Source of the DNA: Bradyrhizobiaceae bacterium Ga0074131
GTDB taxonomy: Bacteria; Pseudomonadota; Alphaproteobacteria; Rhizobiales; Xanthobacteraceae
Assembly: GCA_001464035.1 (NCBI GenBank)
Contig: LNEC01000020.1
Coordinates: 1-64,000, forward strand
DNA length: 64,000 nucleotides
Direction: 5' to 3'
In this document: positions 25,147 to 32,374 of the stretch, piece after piece
Layout: the number at the start of each line of letters is the position of its first letter
How positions within the stretch are numbered: the first letter of the stretch is position 1
Notes under the pieces: generated by a model
What the model was told of the DNA's origin: nothing
What the model saw: the letters and a program-made list of their open reading frames with translations, nothing else
Database searches by the model: none
Program-made: the position numbers and the translations under genes

Positions 25147-26391
25147 ATGAACTTCGATGACACCCCGCAGGAAGCCGCGTTCCGCACCGAGGCGCGCCAA
25201 TGGATCGCCGCCAACGCGCCGAAGCAGTACGAGGCGGAACTGTCAAAATCCTCGCTCGGCCGCATCAGCCTGAAGAAGGATGACATCGTCGAGGTCGGCA
25301 AGGCCTGGCAGAAGAAGAAGGCAGAGGGCGGCTGGGTCTGCCTGCACTGGCCGAAGGAGTATGGCGGCCGCGGCGCCACGCCGATCGAAAAGGTGATCTG
25401 GCAGCAGGAAGAGGGCGTCTACGGCAAGCTTACCCAGCCGTTCCAGATCGGGGAGGGCATGTGCGGCCCGACCGTGATGGCGTTCGGCAGCGAGGAACAC
25501 AAACGCCATTATCTGCCGAAGCTCGCGTCCGGCGAACAGATCTGGTGCCAGCTGTTTTCCGAGCCTGCCGGCGGATCCGACGTCGCCGGCCTGCGCACCC
25601 GCGCCGAGAAGCAGGGCGACAACTGGATCGTCAACGGCCAGAAGATCTGGACCTCGGGCGCGCACTACTCCGACTATGGCCTCCTGATCACCCGCACCGA
25701 TCCCAATGTGCCGAAGCACAAGGGTCTGACGATGTTCTTCCTCGACATGAAGAGCAAGGGCGTGGAAGTGCGCCCGATCAAGCAGGCCAACGGCATGCAG
25801 GAATTCAATGAAGTCTATTTCACCGACGTGGTGATTCCGGACAGCCAGCGTCTCGGCAGTGTCGGAGACGGCTGGAACGTGTCGCTGACCACGCTGATGA
25901 ACGAGCGGATGTCGATCGGCGCGCGGCTGGCGACAGGCTTCCCCGAGATATTCGAGTTCTGCTCCAGCCTGATGACCGATGACGGGCCGGCGATCGACGA
26001 TCGCGCCACCCGCGCCAAACTCGCGAACTGGGCGGTGAGGGCGAGCGGGCTGAAATACACCAGCTATCGCGCGGTGTCGGCGCTGTCCAAGGGCGAGCGC
26101 CCCGGGCCGGAAAACTCGATCGGCAAGCTGGTCGCCGGCGTCATGCTGCAGGATATCGCTGCCTACGCGATGGATCTGCAGGGCGCGGCCGGCGTCCTGA
26201 CCGGAGCGGCGGAAGAGGAGGCGGCCGGCCAGTTCCAGCAGATGCTGTTGAGTGCGCCCGGCACGCGCATCGCCGGCGGCACCGATGAAATCCTCCGCAA
26301 CATCATCGCCGAGCGCGTGCTCGGCCTGCCTGGCGACATCCGCGTCGACAAGGATGTGCCGTTCAACAAGATCCCGACCAGGGGAAGATGA
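25147..26391 (+). CDS. Acyl-CoA dehydrogenase, larger subunit type, copy 2
   Basis: This is a 414-aa paralogue of the preceding gene, identical over most motifs (CQLFSEPAGGSDVAGL, the DIRVDKDVPFNKIPTRGR C-terminus). Differences cluster around residues 95-125, where copy 1 has SGMFIIGHGM and this copy TQPFQIGEGM, a region that may face the substrate. The catalytic-Glu position again reads Gly (IAGGTDEI). It overlaps the nitroreductase start, so the two are likely co-translated. A recent duplication followed by substrate divergence is the simplest reading. Confidence 0.88.
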   Translation: MNFDDTPQEAAFRTEARQWIAANAPKQYEAELSKSSLGRISLKKDDIVEVGKAWQKKKAEGGWVCLHWPKEYGGRGATPIEKVIWQQEEGVYGKLTQPFQIGEGMCGPTVMAFGSEEHKRHYLPKLASGEQIWCQLFSEPAGGSDVAGLRTRAEKQGDNWIVNGQKIWTSGAHYSDYGLLITRTDPNVPKHKGLTMFFLDMKSKGVEVRPIKQANGMQEFNEVYFTDVVIPDSQRLGSVGDGWNVSLTTLMNERMSIGARLATGFPEIFEFCSSLMTDDGPAIDDRATRAKLANWAVRASGLKYTSYRAVSALSKGERPGPENSIGKLVAGVMLQDIAAYAMDLQGAAGVLTGAAEEEAAGQFQQMLLSAPGTRIAGGTDEILRNIIAERVLGLPGDIRVDKDVPFNKIPTRGR

Positions 26392-26393
26392 TC

Positions 26394-27116
26394 ATGACGG
26401 AAGTCGCTGCGAAGGCGCCGAAGGCGCGATACGCTACCGGAGACCGTGTCGGTGTGCTCGAGGAACTCCTGAACGAGCGCTATTCCGTCCGCGCCTTCCT
26501 GCCGCAGGCGGTCCCGCGCGAGACCATCGACCATGTCCTCACCATTGCGCAGCGCACGGCCTCGTGGTGCAACAGCCAGCCGTGGCAGGTGCTGATCGCA
26601 AGCGGCGAAGCCAAGGAGCGCTTCCGCAAGCTGATCTACAGGGAAGCGGCTTCCGGCGCCGAGGATGGCCACGATTTTCCGCCGCCGCGCGAGTATCTCG
26701 GGGTCTATCAGGAGCGCCGCCGCGAGAGCGGTTTCCAGCTCTACAACACGCTGGGCATCGCCCGCGGCGACAAGGCGGCCTACGGGAAACAGGCGCTGGA
26801 AAACTACAATTTCTTCGGCGCGCCGCACGTCGCCATCATTCACACCGACGAGCCGCTCGGCGTCTACGGCGCGATCGATTGCGGGGCCTATGTCGGCAAT
26901 TTCATGCTGGCCGCCCAGGCGCTCGGTCTCGGCACCATCCCGCAGGCGGCGCTGGCCCGGCATTCCGGATTGATCCGCCGTCACTTCAAGCTTGGCGATG
27001 ACCGCAAGGTGGTCTGCGGCATTTCGTTCGGATTCGCCGACAACGACGCCAAGGTCAACAGCTACCGGACCTCTCGCGCCAGCATCGCGGACACCGTCAC
27101 CTTCGTCGACGAGTAG
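26394..27116 (+). CDS. Nitroreductase family protein
   Basis: This is a 240-aa FMN-dependent nitroreductase-fold protein: the N-terminal RYSVRAFLPQAVP motif binds FMN phosphate, RTASWCNSQPWQVLIAS continues the fold, and GAYVGNFMLAAQALGLGTIPQAAL is in the C-terminal half. Substrates of the family include quinones, nitroaromatics and enones. The first ATG at 26388 overlaps the dehydrogenase stop; the second ATG at 26394 has the AGGGGAAG site at a better distance. Being last in the acyl-CoA operon, it may reduce or oxidise an enone or aromatic-ring intermediate. Confidence 0.85.
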   Translation: MTEVAAKAPKARYATGDRVGVLEELLNERYSVRAFLPQAVPRETIDHVLTIAQRTASWCNSQPWQVLIASGEAKERFRKLIYREAASGAEDGHDFPPPREYLGVYQERRRESGFQLYNTLGIARGDKAAYGKQALENYNFFGAPHVAIIHTDEPLGVYGAIDCGAYVGNFMLAAQALGLGTIPQAALARHSGLIRRHFKLGDDRKVVCGISFGFADNDAKVNSYRTSRASIADTVTFVDE

Positions 27117-27129
27117 CCGCGTTGTTCGT

Positions 27130-27292
27130 TCCCCTCCCTCCGCGCGCCCTTGCGCGTGGCGGGGAGGGGTCGGGGGTGGGGGTGCTTCCGCAAACTCGCT
27201 GCCAGTCGAATACGCCGATAGACTCCCACCCCCGACCTCGAGAGCGAGCTTCGCTCGCCTCGGACCCCGCCGCTTCGCGGGTGGAGGGGAGA
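27130..27292. repeat. GC-rich palindromic repeat between convergent genes
   Basis: Hairpin CCCCTCC...GGAGGGG at about 27130-27168 and a second hairpin around CGAGCTTCGCTCG and CCGCTTCGCGG at 27240-27285; GGGGGTGGGGGTG and CCCACCCCCGAC are inverted copies. A similar element is at 42693-42820. It probably also ends transcription from both sides. Confidence 0.65.
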
Positions 27293-27298
27293 AGCATT

Positions 27299-28126
27299 CT
27301 AGTGCGAGAACAGGATCGGCAGCGGCGGCTTCGACAGCAGGCTCCTGGTCGCCCCTCCCAGCACGAACTCCCGCCATTTCGAATGTCCATACGCTCCCAT
27401 CACCAGCAGGTCCGCGCTCTGCGCCGAGGTCCAGGATTCGAGAACCTCGCCGATCGGACTGCCCCCGGCATCGATCTGGTCGAGCACCACATCGAGTCCG
27501 TGGCGGGAAAGATTCTTCGCCAGTTCCGCGCCGGAGCGCCTGGTGTGCAGTGCCTTCTCGTTGATGACGGTCACGATCCGGACGCTGGTGGCGCGTTCGA
27601 GGATCGGCATTGCGTCCGCGACGGCGCGCGCGGCGGCGCGGCTGAAATCCCAAGCCACCGCGACGGTTCCGATCCGGAACGGCCGTCGCTTCAGGCTTGC
27701 CGGCAGGACCAGGGTCGGCCGGCCCGATCCGAAAATGACCGCTTCGGCGAACCATGGGTCGGATGACGCGGGGACGATGGTCAGGTCGTGGAGCCTTGCA
27801 TACTCCACCAGCAGATCGGGAATTTCCAGCGTCAGGCATTCCTCGTGGATGGCTTCGTGGGGGATGCCGGCCTTTTCCGCCGCCGCCTCGAACGCGGCCA
27901 GCAATTCCGCGGCGTTTTCCCGGCTCCTGGCGGCTTCGCCGGCAATGATTTCCTCGACCATCGGGGTCGCGACGAAGCGCCACGGCACCTCGACGTGGCT
28001 CTGGCACAAGATGGCGGCGAGACGCGCGCCGAGCGCGGCGGCGACCGCGACCGCGTCCTCGGCCGCCGACACCGGCGTGGCCTCGGGATAGGAATTGAGG
28101 GCGACAAGAAGATCCCTGAATGGCAT
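27299..28126 (-). CDS. Universal stress protein, two UspA domains
   Basis: This is a 275-aa protein made of two UspA domains. The first half lacks a clear ATP-binding loop. The second ends with GAYGHSKWREFVLGGATRSLL, matching the G-2x-G-9x-G(S/T) nucleotide-binding motif. Tandem Usp proteins of this kind respond to starvation or low oxygen in many bacteria. It stands alone between a repeat and a crotonase gene that lies 114 bp upstream on the same strand. Confidence 0.88.
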   Translation of the reverse strand: MPFRDLLVALNSYPEATPVSAAEDAVAVAAALGARLAAILCQSHVEVPWRFVATPMVEEIIAGEAARSRENAAELLAAFEAAAEKAGIPHEAIHEECLTLEIPDLLVEYARLHDLTIVPASSDPWFAEAVIFGSGRPTLVLPASLKRRPFRIGTVAVAWDFSRAAARAVADAMPILERATSVRIVTVINEKALHTRRSGAELAKNLSRHGLDVVLDQIDAGGSPIGEVLESWTSAQSADLLVMGAYGHSKWREFVLGGATRSLLSKPPLPILFSH

Positions 28127-28240
28127 GCGTTTCTCCTGACGGTCATACCGTAGGATGTCCGAAGCGGTCGCGGTTGATCCATCTCAATGGAGCGGCACCG
28201 CTCACCGCTTCCCGCCGGGAGGGGCGAGCCGCATCCGCCC

Positions 28241-29041
28241 CTAGAACTTCGGCGGACGCTTTTCCGAGAATGCCAGAATGCCTTCCTTGATCTCGGCGCC
28301 TCGCATGCTGTCGCGGGCGCGCCGGTCGGCGGCCTCTTCATCCAGCCTGCCGTGGGCGAACTCGTTGATGGCGCGCTTCATGCCGCGCATCGCGATCGGT
28401 GCGTTGCCGGCGAGAACCGCAGCCAGCCTGTCGACTTCAAGGTCCAGCGCATCGACCGGCGCCATCGCGGTCAAGTAGCCGATCCGCAGCATTTCCGCGG
28501 CGCCGATCTTCTCGGCGGTCAGGAACAGTTTTCGGGCGTTGTCGGCGCCGAGCCGCGACACGTAGCGCTTGATGCCGCTCTTGTAGTAATGCAGGCCGAG
28601 CCTCGCCGCCGGCATGAACATCTCGCAGGAGTCGACGCCGATGCGGAAATCGCACGCCAGCGCGAGATCAGTGGCGCCGCCATAGACCCCGCCATTGAGC
28701 CGGCAGATCGTCGGTATCGCGAGGTCTTCAAGCCGGTTGACGACGATCTCGAACGCCGATCCGGCCGTCTGGTCTTCCGGGGCGCCGGCGGCGCGTTCGG
28801 CGATCGATCCAAGATCGTAGCCGGCGCTGAAGGCGCGGCCGGTGCCGGTGAGCACCAGCACCCTGACGTCGGGATCGGCCTCGATCCGGCCGAACAGCTC
28901 CATCAGCGCGTCGAGATCGTCGGGCTGCAGCCGGTTCAGATGCTTCGGCCGGTTGAGCCGGATCGTGGCGCGCGCGCCGGCGATCTGAAGGATCGGCGTG
29001 CTCGCGGTGTCGGTGGCTTCGGGCGGGGGGTTTTCCGTCAC
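28241..29041 (-). CDS. Enoyl-CoA hydratase/isomerase family protein (divergent)
   Basis: This is a 266-aa crotonase-fold protein. The first oxyanion loop is TGTGRAFSAGYDLGSI and the second LNGGVYGGATDLALACDFRI. The catalytic loop reads PAARLGLHYYKSGIKRYVSRLG, with neither of the two standard Glu residues, so hydration is unlikely and another CoA-ester reaction or a non-catalytic role is possible. The start is a GTG at 29041, preceded by a weak GGAAAAG. No operon partner is evident. Confidence 0.8.
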   Translation of the reverse strand: MTENPPPEATDTASTPILQIAGARATIRLNRPKHLNRLQPDDLDALMELFGRIEADPDVRVLVLTGTGRAFSAGYDLGSIAERAAGAPEDQTAGSAFEIVVNRLEDLAIPTICRLNGGVYGGATDLALACDFRIGVDSCEMFMPAARLGLHYYKSGIKRYVSRLGADNARKLFLTAEKIGAAEMLRIGYLTAMAPVDALDLEVDRLAAVLAGNAPIAMRGMKRAINEFAHGRLDEEAADRRARDSMRGAEIKEGILAFSEKRPPKF

Positions 29042-29222
29042 GGCTTTTCCATTCTTTGTTGTTCTCCATGACGTGATGGGGGGAGGCCGTCAACGAGGCG
29101 AGGAAGGAAGGCGGGGCGGCGCGGGCCTTGTTCGGTGCGCGGCCGCCGGGCCATTGGATGAAGCGATACGCGGATGGCATGGTATACAACATGCGGTATC
29201 CACCAACAGGGAGCCAGTCCCG

Positions 29223-29429
29223 ATGCGTTCCATCGCCAAACTCTTCACCCATGGTCGAAGCCAGGCGGTTCGGCTTCCGAAGGAATTTCGTTTCGCAGGC
29301 AAGGAAGTCCGGATCAGCAGGATCGGCGACCGGGTGATTCTCGAACCCGTCGGCGAACTCGGGCCGATGCCGTGGGATCAGATCGACCGGCTCGGCGACA
29401 CGCCCTTCATGCCCGGGGGACGCGATTAG
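29223..29429 (+). CDS. VapB-like antitoxin (orphan)
   Basis: This is a 68-aa protein with the SpoVT/AbrB swapped-hairpin fold of VapB/MazE antitoxins: KLFTHGRSQAVRLPKEFRF followed by EVRISRIGDRVILEPV. The C-terminal tail (WDQIDRLGDTPFMPGGRD) is typical of VapB proteins that cap a PIN-domain toxin. No vapC follows; the downstream 130 bp hold no toxin-like frame. The promoter region contains GCATG-N8-CATGC (29177-29194) around GTATAC, a candidate autoregulatory site. A GGGAG site precedes the ATG. Confidence 0.8.
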   Translation: MRSIAKLFTHGRSQAVRLPKEFRFAGKEVRISRIGDRVILEPVGELGPMPWDQIDRLGDTPFMPGGRD

Positions 29430-29556
29430 GCTGGTGATGGCGGACTTGGGGCGCGTGATGGATGCGGCGGTTTCCTTCTCAACCTCGCCTCGCCACTTGT
29501 CCGCCGCGTCCGCCTTCGGGCGAAGGCGGGGAGACGGCGAGATTTGCGGCGCGCCT

Positions 29557-29889
29557 TCAATGTCGTGGGGGCGGTCCCAAGAATTTCTTTAGCCTGGATA
29601 GAAGGTCGTCATCGATCTCGCACTCCCAGATCGTGCGCACGTTCCAGCCGTCGCGCTTCAAAGCTGCAAGGTGTGCATCGTCACGTTCGCGGTTTCGAGC
29701 GTTTTTCCCTTTCCAGTAGGCTGCGTTGGTCTTCGGCTTCCGCGCGCCCCGGGCACAGTCATGACCGTGCCAGAAGCGGCCATGGACGAAGATCACCTTG
29801 CATCGAGCAGGAAAGACTAAATCAGGCTTGCCCGGCAACTCCTTCGCGTGCAACCGGTAGCGGTACCCGGCCGCGTGAAGAGAGTGAAA
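29557..29889 (-). pseudogene. vsr: Very short patch repair endonuclease (vsr), 5' truncated
   Basis: The in-frame peptide from 29889 reads LHAAGYRYRLH, then KELPGKPDLVFP with the metal-binding Asp, VHGRFWHGHDC and, near the end, TIWECE. These match the core and C-terminal part of Vsr, which nicks T:G mismatches. The first 40-45 residues, including the conserved N-terminal Arg/Glu helix, are missing: a TAA at 29890-29892 and unrelated sequence lie upstream. One expected zinc-ligand Cys (VHGC) is Arg. No DNA cytosine methyltransferase is nearby. I read it as a remnant cut at its 5' side by the repeat-rich segment. Confidence 0.75.
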
Positions 29890-29989
29890 TTAGCTGGTTC
29901 TGACCGAGATACGCCCGACTATCTCCCCACCTGAATCTCTTAAATCCCTCGTCATGCACGGAGCAAAGCTCACATTATGGATGGTCGGA

Positions 29990-30245
29990 AAAAATTTCCG
30001 ATTTTCCGAAATTTTCCTTGACTCCTCCCCCAAATCACCCGCATATTTTCGCCCATCCCGGCCCTCTCGGAGGGGCGTATCATGATCGTCAGGAAACGCG
30101 GGTCGGGGATGCGGTGGCGCGGCAGCGTCGGGCGCGCGGGTGCGGTCGCAGGGCGGGTTGGCGAAAGGCCCGTGAGCGGCAGAACGGCGCGCAGGACGAC
30201 CGGCGCTGAAGCGTACGGCAAAAGCGTGTGGGCCTGACAGCCTCT
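29990..30245. repeat. Upstream part of composite dispersed repeat
   Basis: This is non-coding sequence with A/T-rich hairpins (CGGAAA-AAA-TTTCCG near 29988-30002) then very GC-rich sequence. I recall similar text recurring in Bradyrhizobium-type genomes, but cannot verify copy number here. It contains the small ORF at 30082 and runs into the structured element that follows. The stretch 29893-29990 shows no gene. Confidence 0.45.
30082..30237 (+). CDS. Possible 51-aa arginine-rich small ORF within repeat
   Basis: The ATG at 30082 is preceded by GGAGG at 8 nt and opens a 51-codon frame rich in Arg and Gly (starting MIVRKRGSGMRW, ending GKSVWA). There is no known domain. The good ribosome site is the only positive sign; base composition is that of the surrounding repeat, so it may be chance. 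Confidence 0.2.
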   Translation: MIVRKRGSGMRWRGSVGRAGAVAGRVGERPVSGRTARRTTGAEAYGKSVWA

Positions 30246-30249
30246 GGGT

Positions 30250-30560
30250 TGGCGTCAAGTCCCGCGGAGGCGAAGCCGGCCCGACCGGGCGCAGGCCAGC
30301 CGTTCAATCCGCGGGGCGACGGTGACAAGCAAATCCTGATCGCCGGGGCGAGCACGTGATAAGCCGTCGAACCATCGCGCAGGGAAGGCCGAGTGTTTCC
30401 GCTGAACCTGTATGCTCATGTGCGTTTCTTCCATGCACGAGTTTGCACATGAGACCGCGGGTGCAGCGCGCACCCGGTCTTCCCTGCGCTCTCTGAAGGG
30501 GCGGCGCACATCTTCCAGGCAAAGCTCGGGCGCGTCGCGCCGCGAGAACGCGGCATGGCG
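30250..30560 (+). ncRNA. Candidate structured RNA / dispersed repeat, copy B
   Basis: Nested pairings are visible. The outer stem GCGCAGGGAAGGCCG (30377-30391) pairs with 30475-30489 over 15 bp with one G-U. An inner stem CTCATGTGC (30415-30423) pairs with GCACATGAG (30445-30453), and CGGGTGC (30458-30464) pairs with GCACCCG (30470-30476). Upstream, CCCGCGG and CCGCGGG near 30271-30338 can also pair. Copy A at 1-136 keeps the inner stem with a compensatory change (A-T to G-C). The strand is not determined; plus is used because the next gene is on plus. Nature unknown; it could be a DNA palindrome rather than an RNA. Confidence 0.5.
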
Positions 30561-30753
30561 ACCGGTCCGAAGCGGCCCGCCGGAGCAAGCGGAATCCGGC
30601 GTTTCGGCCTGCCGGCCCCGAATCGGCCGGAATCCGCAACCAACCGTCGCCCTTTCTCCGTATATCAAAAGCGGCCCGCCGACATTACGATGTCGGCAGG
30701 CAGCGGAACACGATTCCCTGACACGTTCACTCCTTAGAGCTGGTTGGCTTCCC

Positions 30754-31428
30754 ATGGATACCTCGAATCTCGCACAGCACGCCGGCACGGCAGGCGCCGT
30801 CTTCGCATCAATCTTCGTGATCGCCACCACCACCATGCGGACGATGATCCCGCTGCGGGTGCTCGGCATCTTCACCAATCTCGTCCTGATCGCGACCGCG
30901 ATCCCGAGCCGCAACTATCTGATCATCGTGGTGCAGGCACTGGTGCTGGTGCTGAATTCCTACCGGCTGCACCAGATGCTCCAGCTGGTGCGTGACGTGA
31001 AGAAGTCGGTCAACAGCGATCTGTCGATGGAATGGCTGAAGCCGTTCATGACCGAGCGCCTATGCACCGCCGGCGAGGTGCTGTTCTACAAGGACGAGAA
31101 GGCCGAGGACATGCTCTACATCGTCAGCGGCCGCTTTCATCTGGTCGAGTCCGGCATCGAGTTGCCGGTGGGCGCCATCGTCGGCGAGCTCGGGATGCTG
31201 TCGCCCTCGAACATGCGGACCCAGACGCTGGAATGTATCGAGGGCGGCACGATCCTCAGCGTCAGCTACACCAAGGTCGAGGAGCTCTACGTGCAGAATC
31301 CGGCCTTCGGCTTCTATTTTCTTCGTCTTGCCAGCGCCCGGCTGTTCGAGAACATCAACAAGCTGGAGCAGCGCCTAGCGCAGCAGGCCGCGTCTTCGCC
31401 GGTTGCAGCCGCGCCGAAGCCTGTCTAG
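30754..31428 (+). CDS. Membrane protein with cyclic nucleotide-binding domain
   Basis: This is a 224-aa protein with three hydrophobic segments in the first 75 residues (AVFASIFVIATTTM; LGIFTNLVLIATAIP; YLIIVVQALVLVLN), then a cNMP-binding/cupin-like domain from about 95 to 200 with the phosphate-cassette-like GAIVGELGMLSPSNMRTQT. It resembles Crp-type sensor modules tethered to the membrane rather than a transcription factor; no helix-turn-helix is present. The gene starts 194 bp after the candidate structured RNA. The following DUF6537 gene begins 17 bp downstream, suggesting an operon. Function unknown. Confidence 0.8.
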   Translation: MDTSNLAQHAGTAGAVFASIFVIATTTMRTMIPLRVLGIFTNLVLIATAIPSRNYLIIVVQALVLVLNSYRLHQMLQLVRDVKKSVNSDLSMEWLKPFMTERLCTAGEVLFYKDEKAEDMLYIVSGRFHLVESGIELPVGAIVGELGMLSPSNMRTQTLECIEGGTILSVSYTKVEELYVQNPAFGFYFLRLASARLFENINKLEQRLAQQAASSPVAAAPKPV

Positions 31429-31445
31429 AAAGCCGGACCGCCAGG

Positions 31446-32327
31446 GTGGCAAGCTTCCTGTCCTCGCTCCGCTATCTGCTCTCCGACTTCATCGGCGAGG
31501 GCGACGGCACGCCGCCGTTCCTGCCCCCCGGCTTGCCCGATGGCGTTGAGGCCGAAGTCAGCGATGGCATTCATCTCCTGATGGACTATCAGGGCGCGCG
31601 CTACGCGAAACTTTATGTGGAGCGGCTGCGGCGGTTCATCGGCAAACCCGGGGTCGACGAGGCGATGTTCCGCGAAATCGCGCGGCTGATGGCGATACGC
31701 ATGAGCTATCAGGATCCGATCCGGATCGCGCAGCTGAAGCTCGCCGAAGCGCGTCCCGGCGCCGGCGATCCGCGCGCCCCGCCGGTCGACGATATCCGGA
31801 AGTTCCGGCTCGATGAACTGGTCGAGGCGCTGCCCGCGGCGATCGCCGAGCCGATTCTCTATATCCTTGAAAGCCTGGGATTGTTGCGCAAGCAGGTCTC
31901 GATCCGCTTCAGCACCAGAACCGGCTGCGGCATTCGCCGGCTGAAGGTCGAGGCGTCGTTGCGGCGATGGCGGCGGTTCTCGGTGCGCTATGCAAGGGAG
32001 CGGCTCTGGGTCGAGCGCTGGCTGCACATGATCGATCGCGCCTTGACCAAGCAACCCGAGGCCGCCTTGGCGATCGTGCACACCGCGACCATGGTGCAGG
32101 GTTACGGCGCCGCCTATCGCCAGAGCATCGCCGACTGGCATGCGATCATCGACGGCCTCGCCAAGCCGACCTTTGACGGCGTGCTTCCGCTCAAGGATCT
32201 GGCTGGCGCCGTTGCGGAGGCCCGCGCCGCTGCCTCGCCTGATCCGCGGCAGGCCAACCTCAAGCGCACCATCGCGGAGACCAGGGCGCGCGCGTTTGCT
32301 GCAGCAGCGAAAGCGACGGCGGGCTGA
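31446..32327 (+). CDS. DUF6537 domain protein (stand-alone)
   Basis: This 293-aa protein matches, by recollection, the region found at the C-terminus of fused indolepyruvate ferredoxin oxidoreductases (DUF6537), here without the oxidoreductase. Features are MDYQGARYAKLYVERLRRF near the N-terminus, the LAEARPGAGDPRAPP region, and Arg-rich helices (LRRWRRFSVRYARERLWVERW). The start is a GTG at 31446; no ATG precedes the domain. It is paired with the cNMP-binding membrane protein, so both may form a redox or signalling unit. No indolepyruvate oxidoreductase is in the window. Confidence 0.65.
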   Translation: MASFLSSLRYLLSDFIGEGDGTPPFLPPGLPDGVEAEVSDGIHLLMDYQGARYAKLYVERLRRFIGKPGVDEAMFREIARLMAIRMSYQDPIRIAQLKLAEARPGAGDPRAPPVDDIRKFRLDELVEALPAAIAEPILYILESLGLLRKQVSIRFSTRTGCGIRRLKVEASLRRWRRFSVRYARERLWVERWLHMIDRALTKQPEAALAIVHTATMVQGYGAAYRQSIADWHAIIDGLAKPTFDGVLPLKDLAGAVAEARAAASPDPRQANLKRTIAETRARAFAAAAKATAG

Positions 32328-32374
32328 TCTACCGGACACCCGCCGCCCGCCGGACGGGCCGGCCGCGCCACGCT

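Noticed and set aside
26163..28007. Minus-strand frame of 614 codons
   Set aside because: Crosses the dehydrogenase, nitroreductase, repeat and usp genes; no domain and explained by frame shadowing.
29430..29556. A vapC toxin downstream of the VapB-like gene
   Set aside because: The frames there are short and have no PIN-domain acidic residues.
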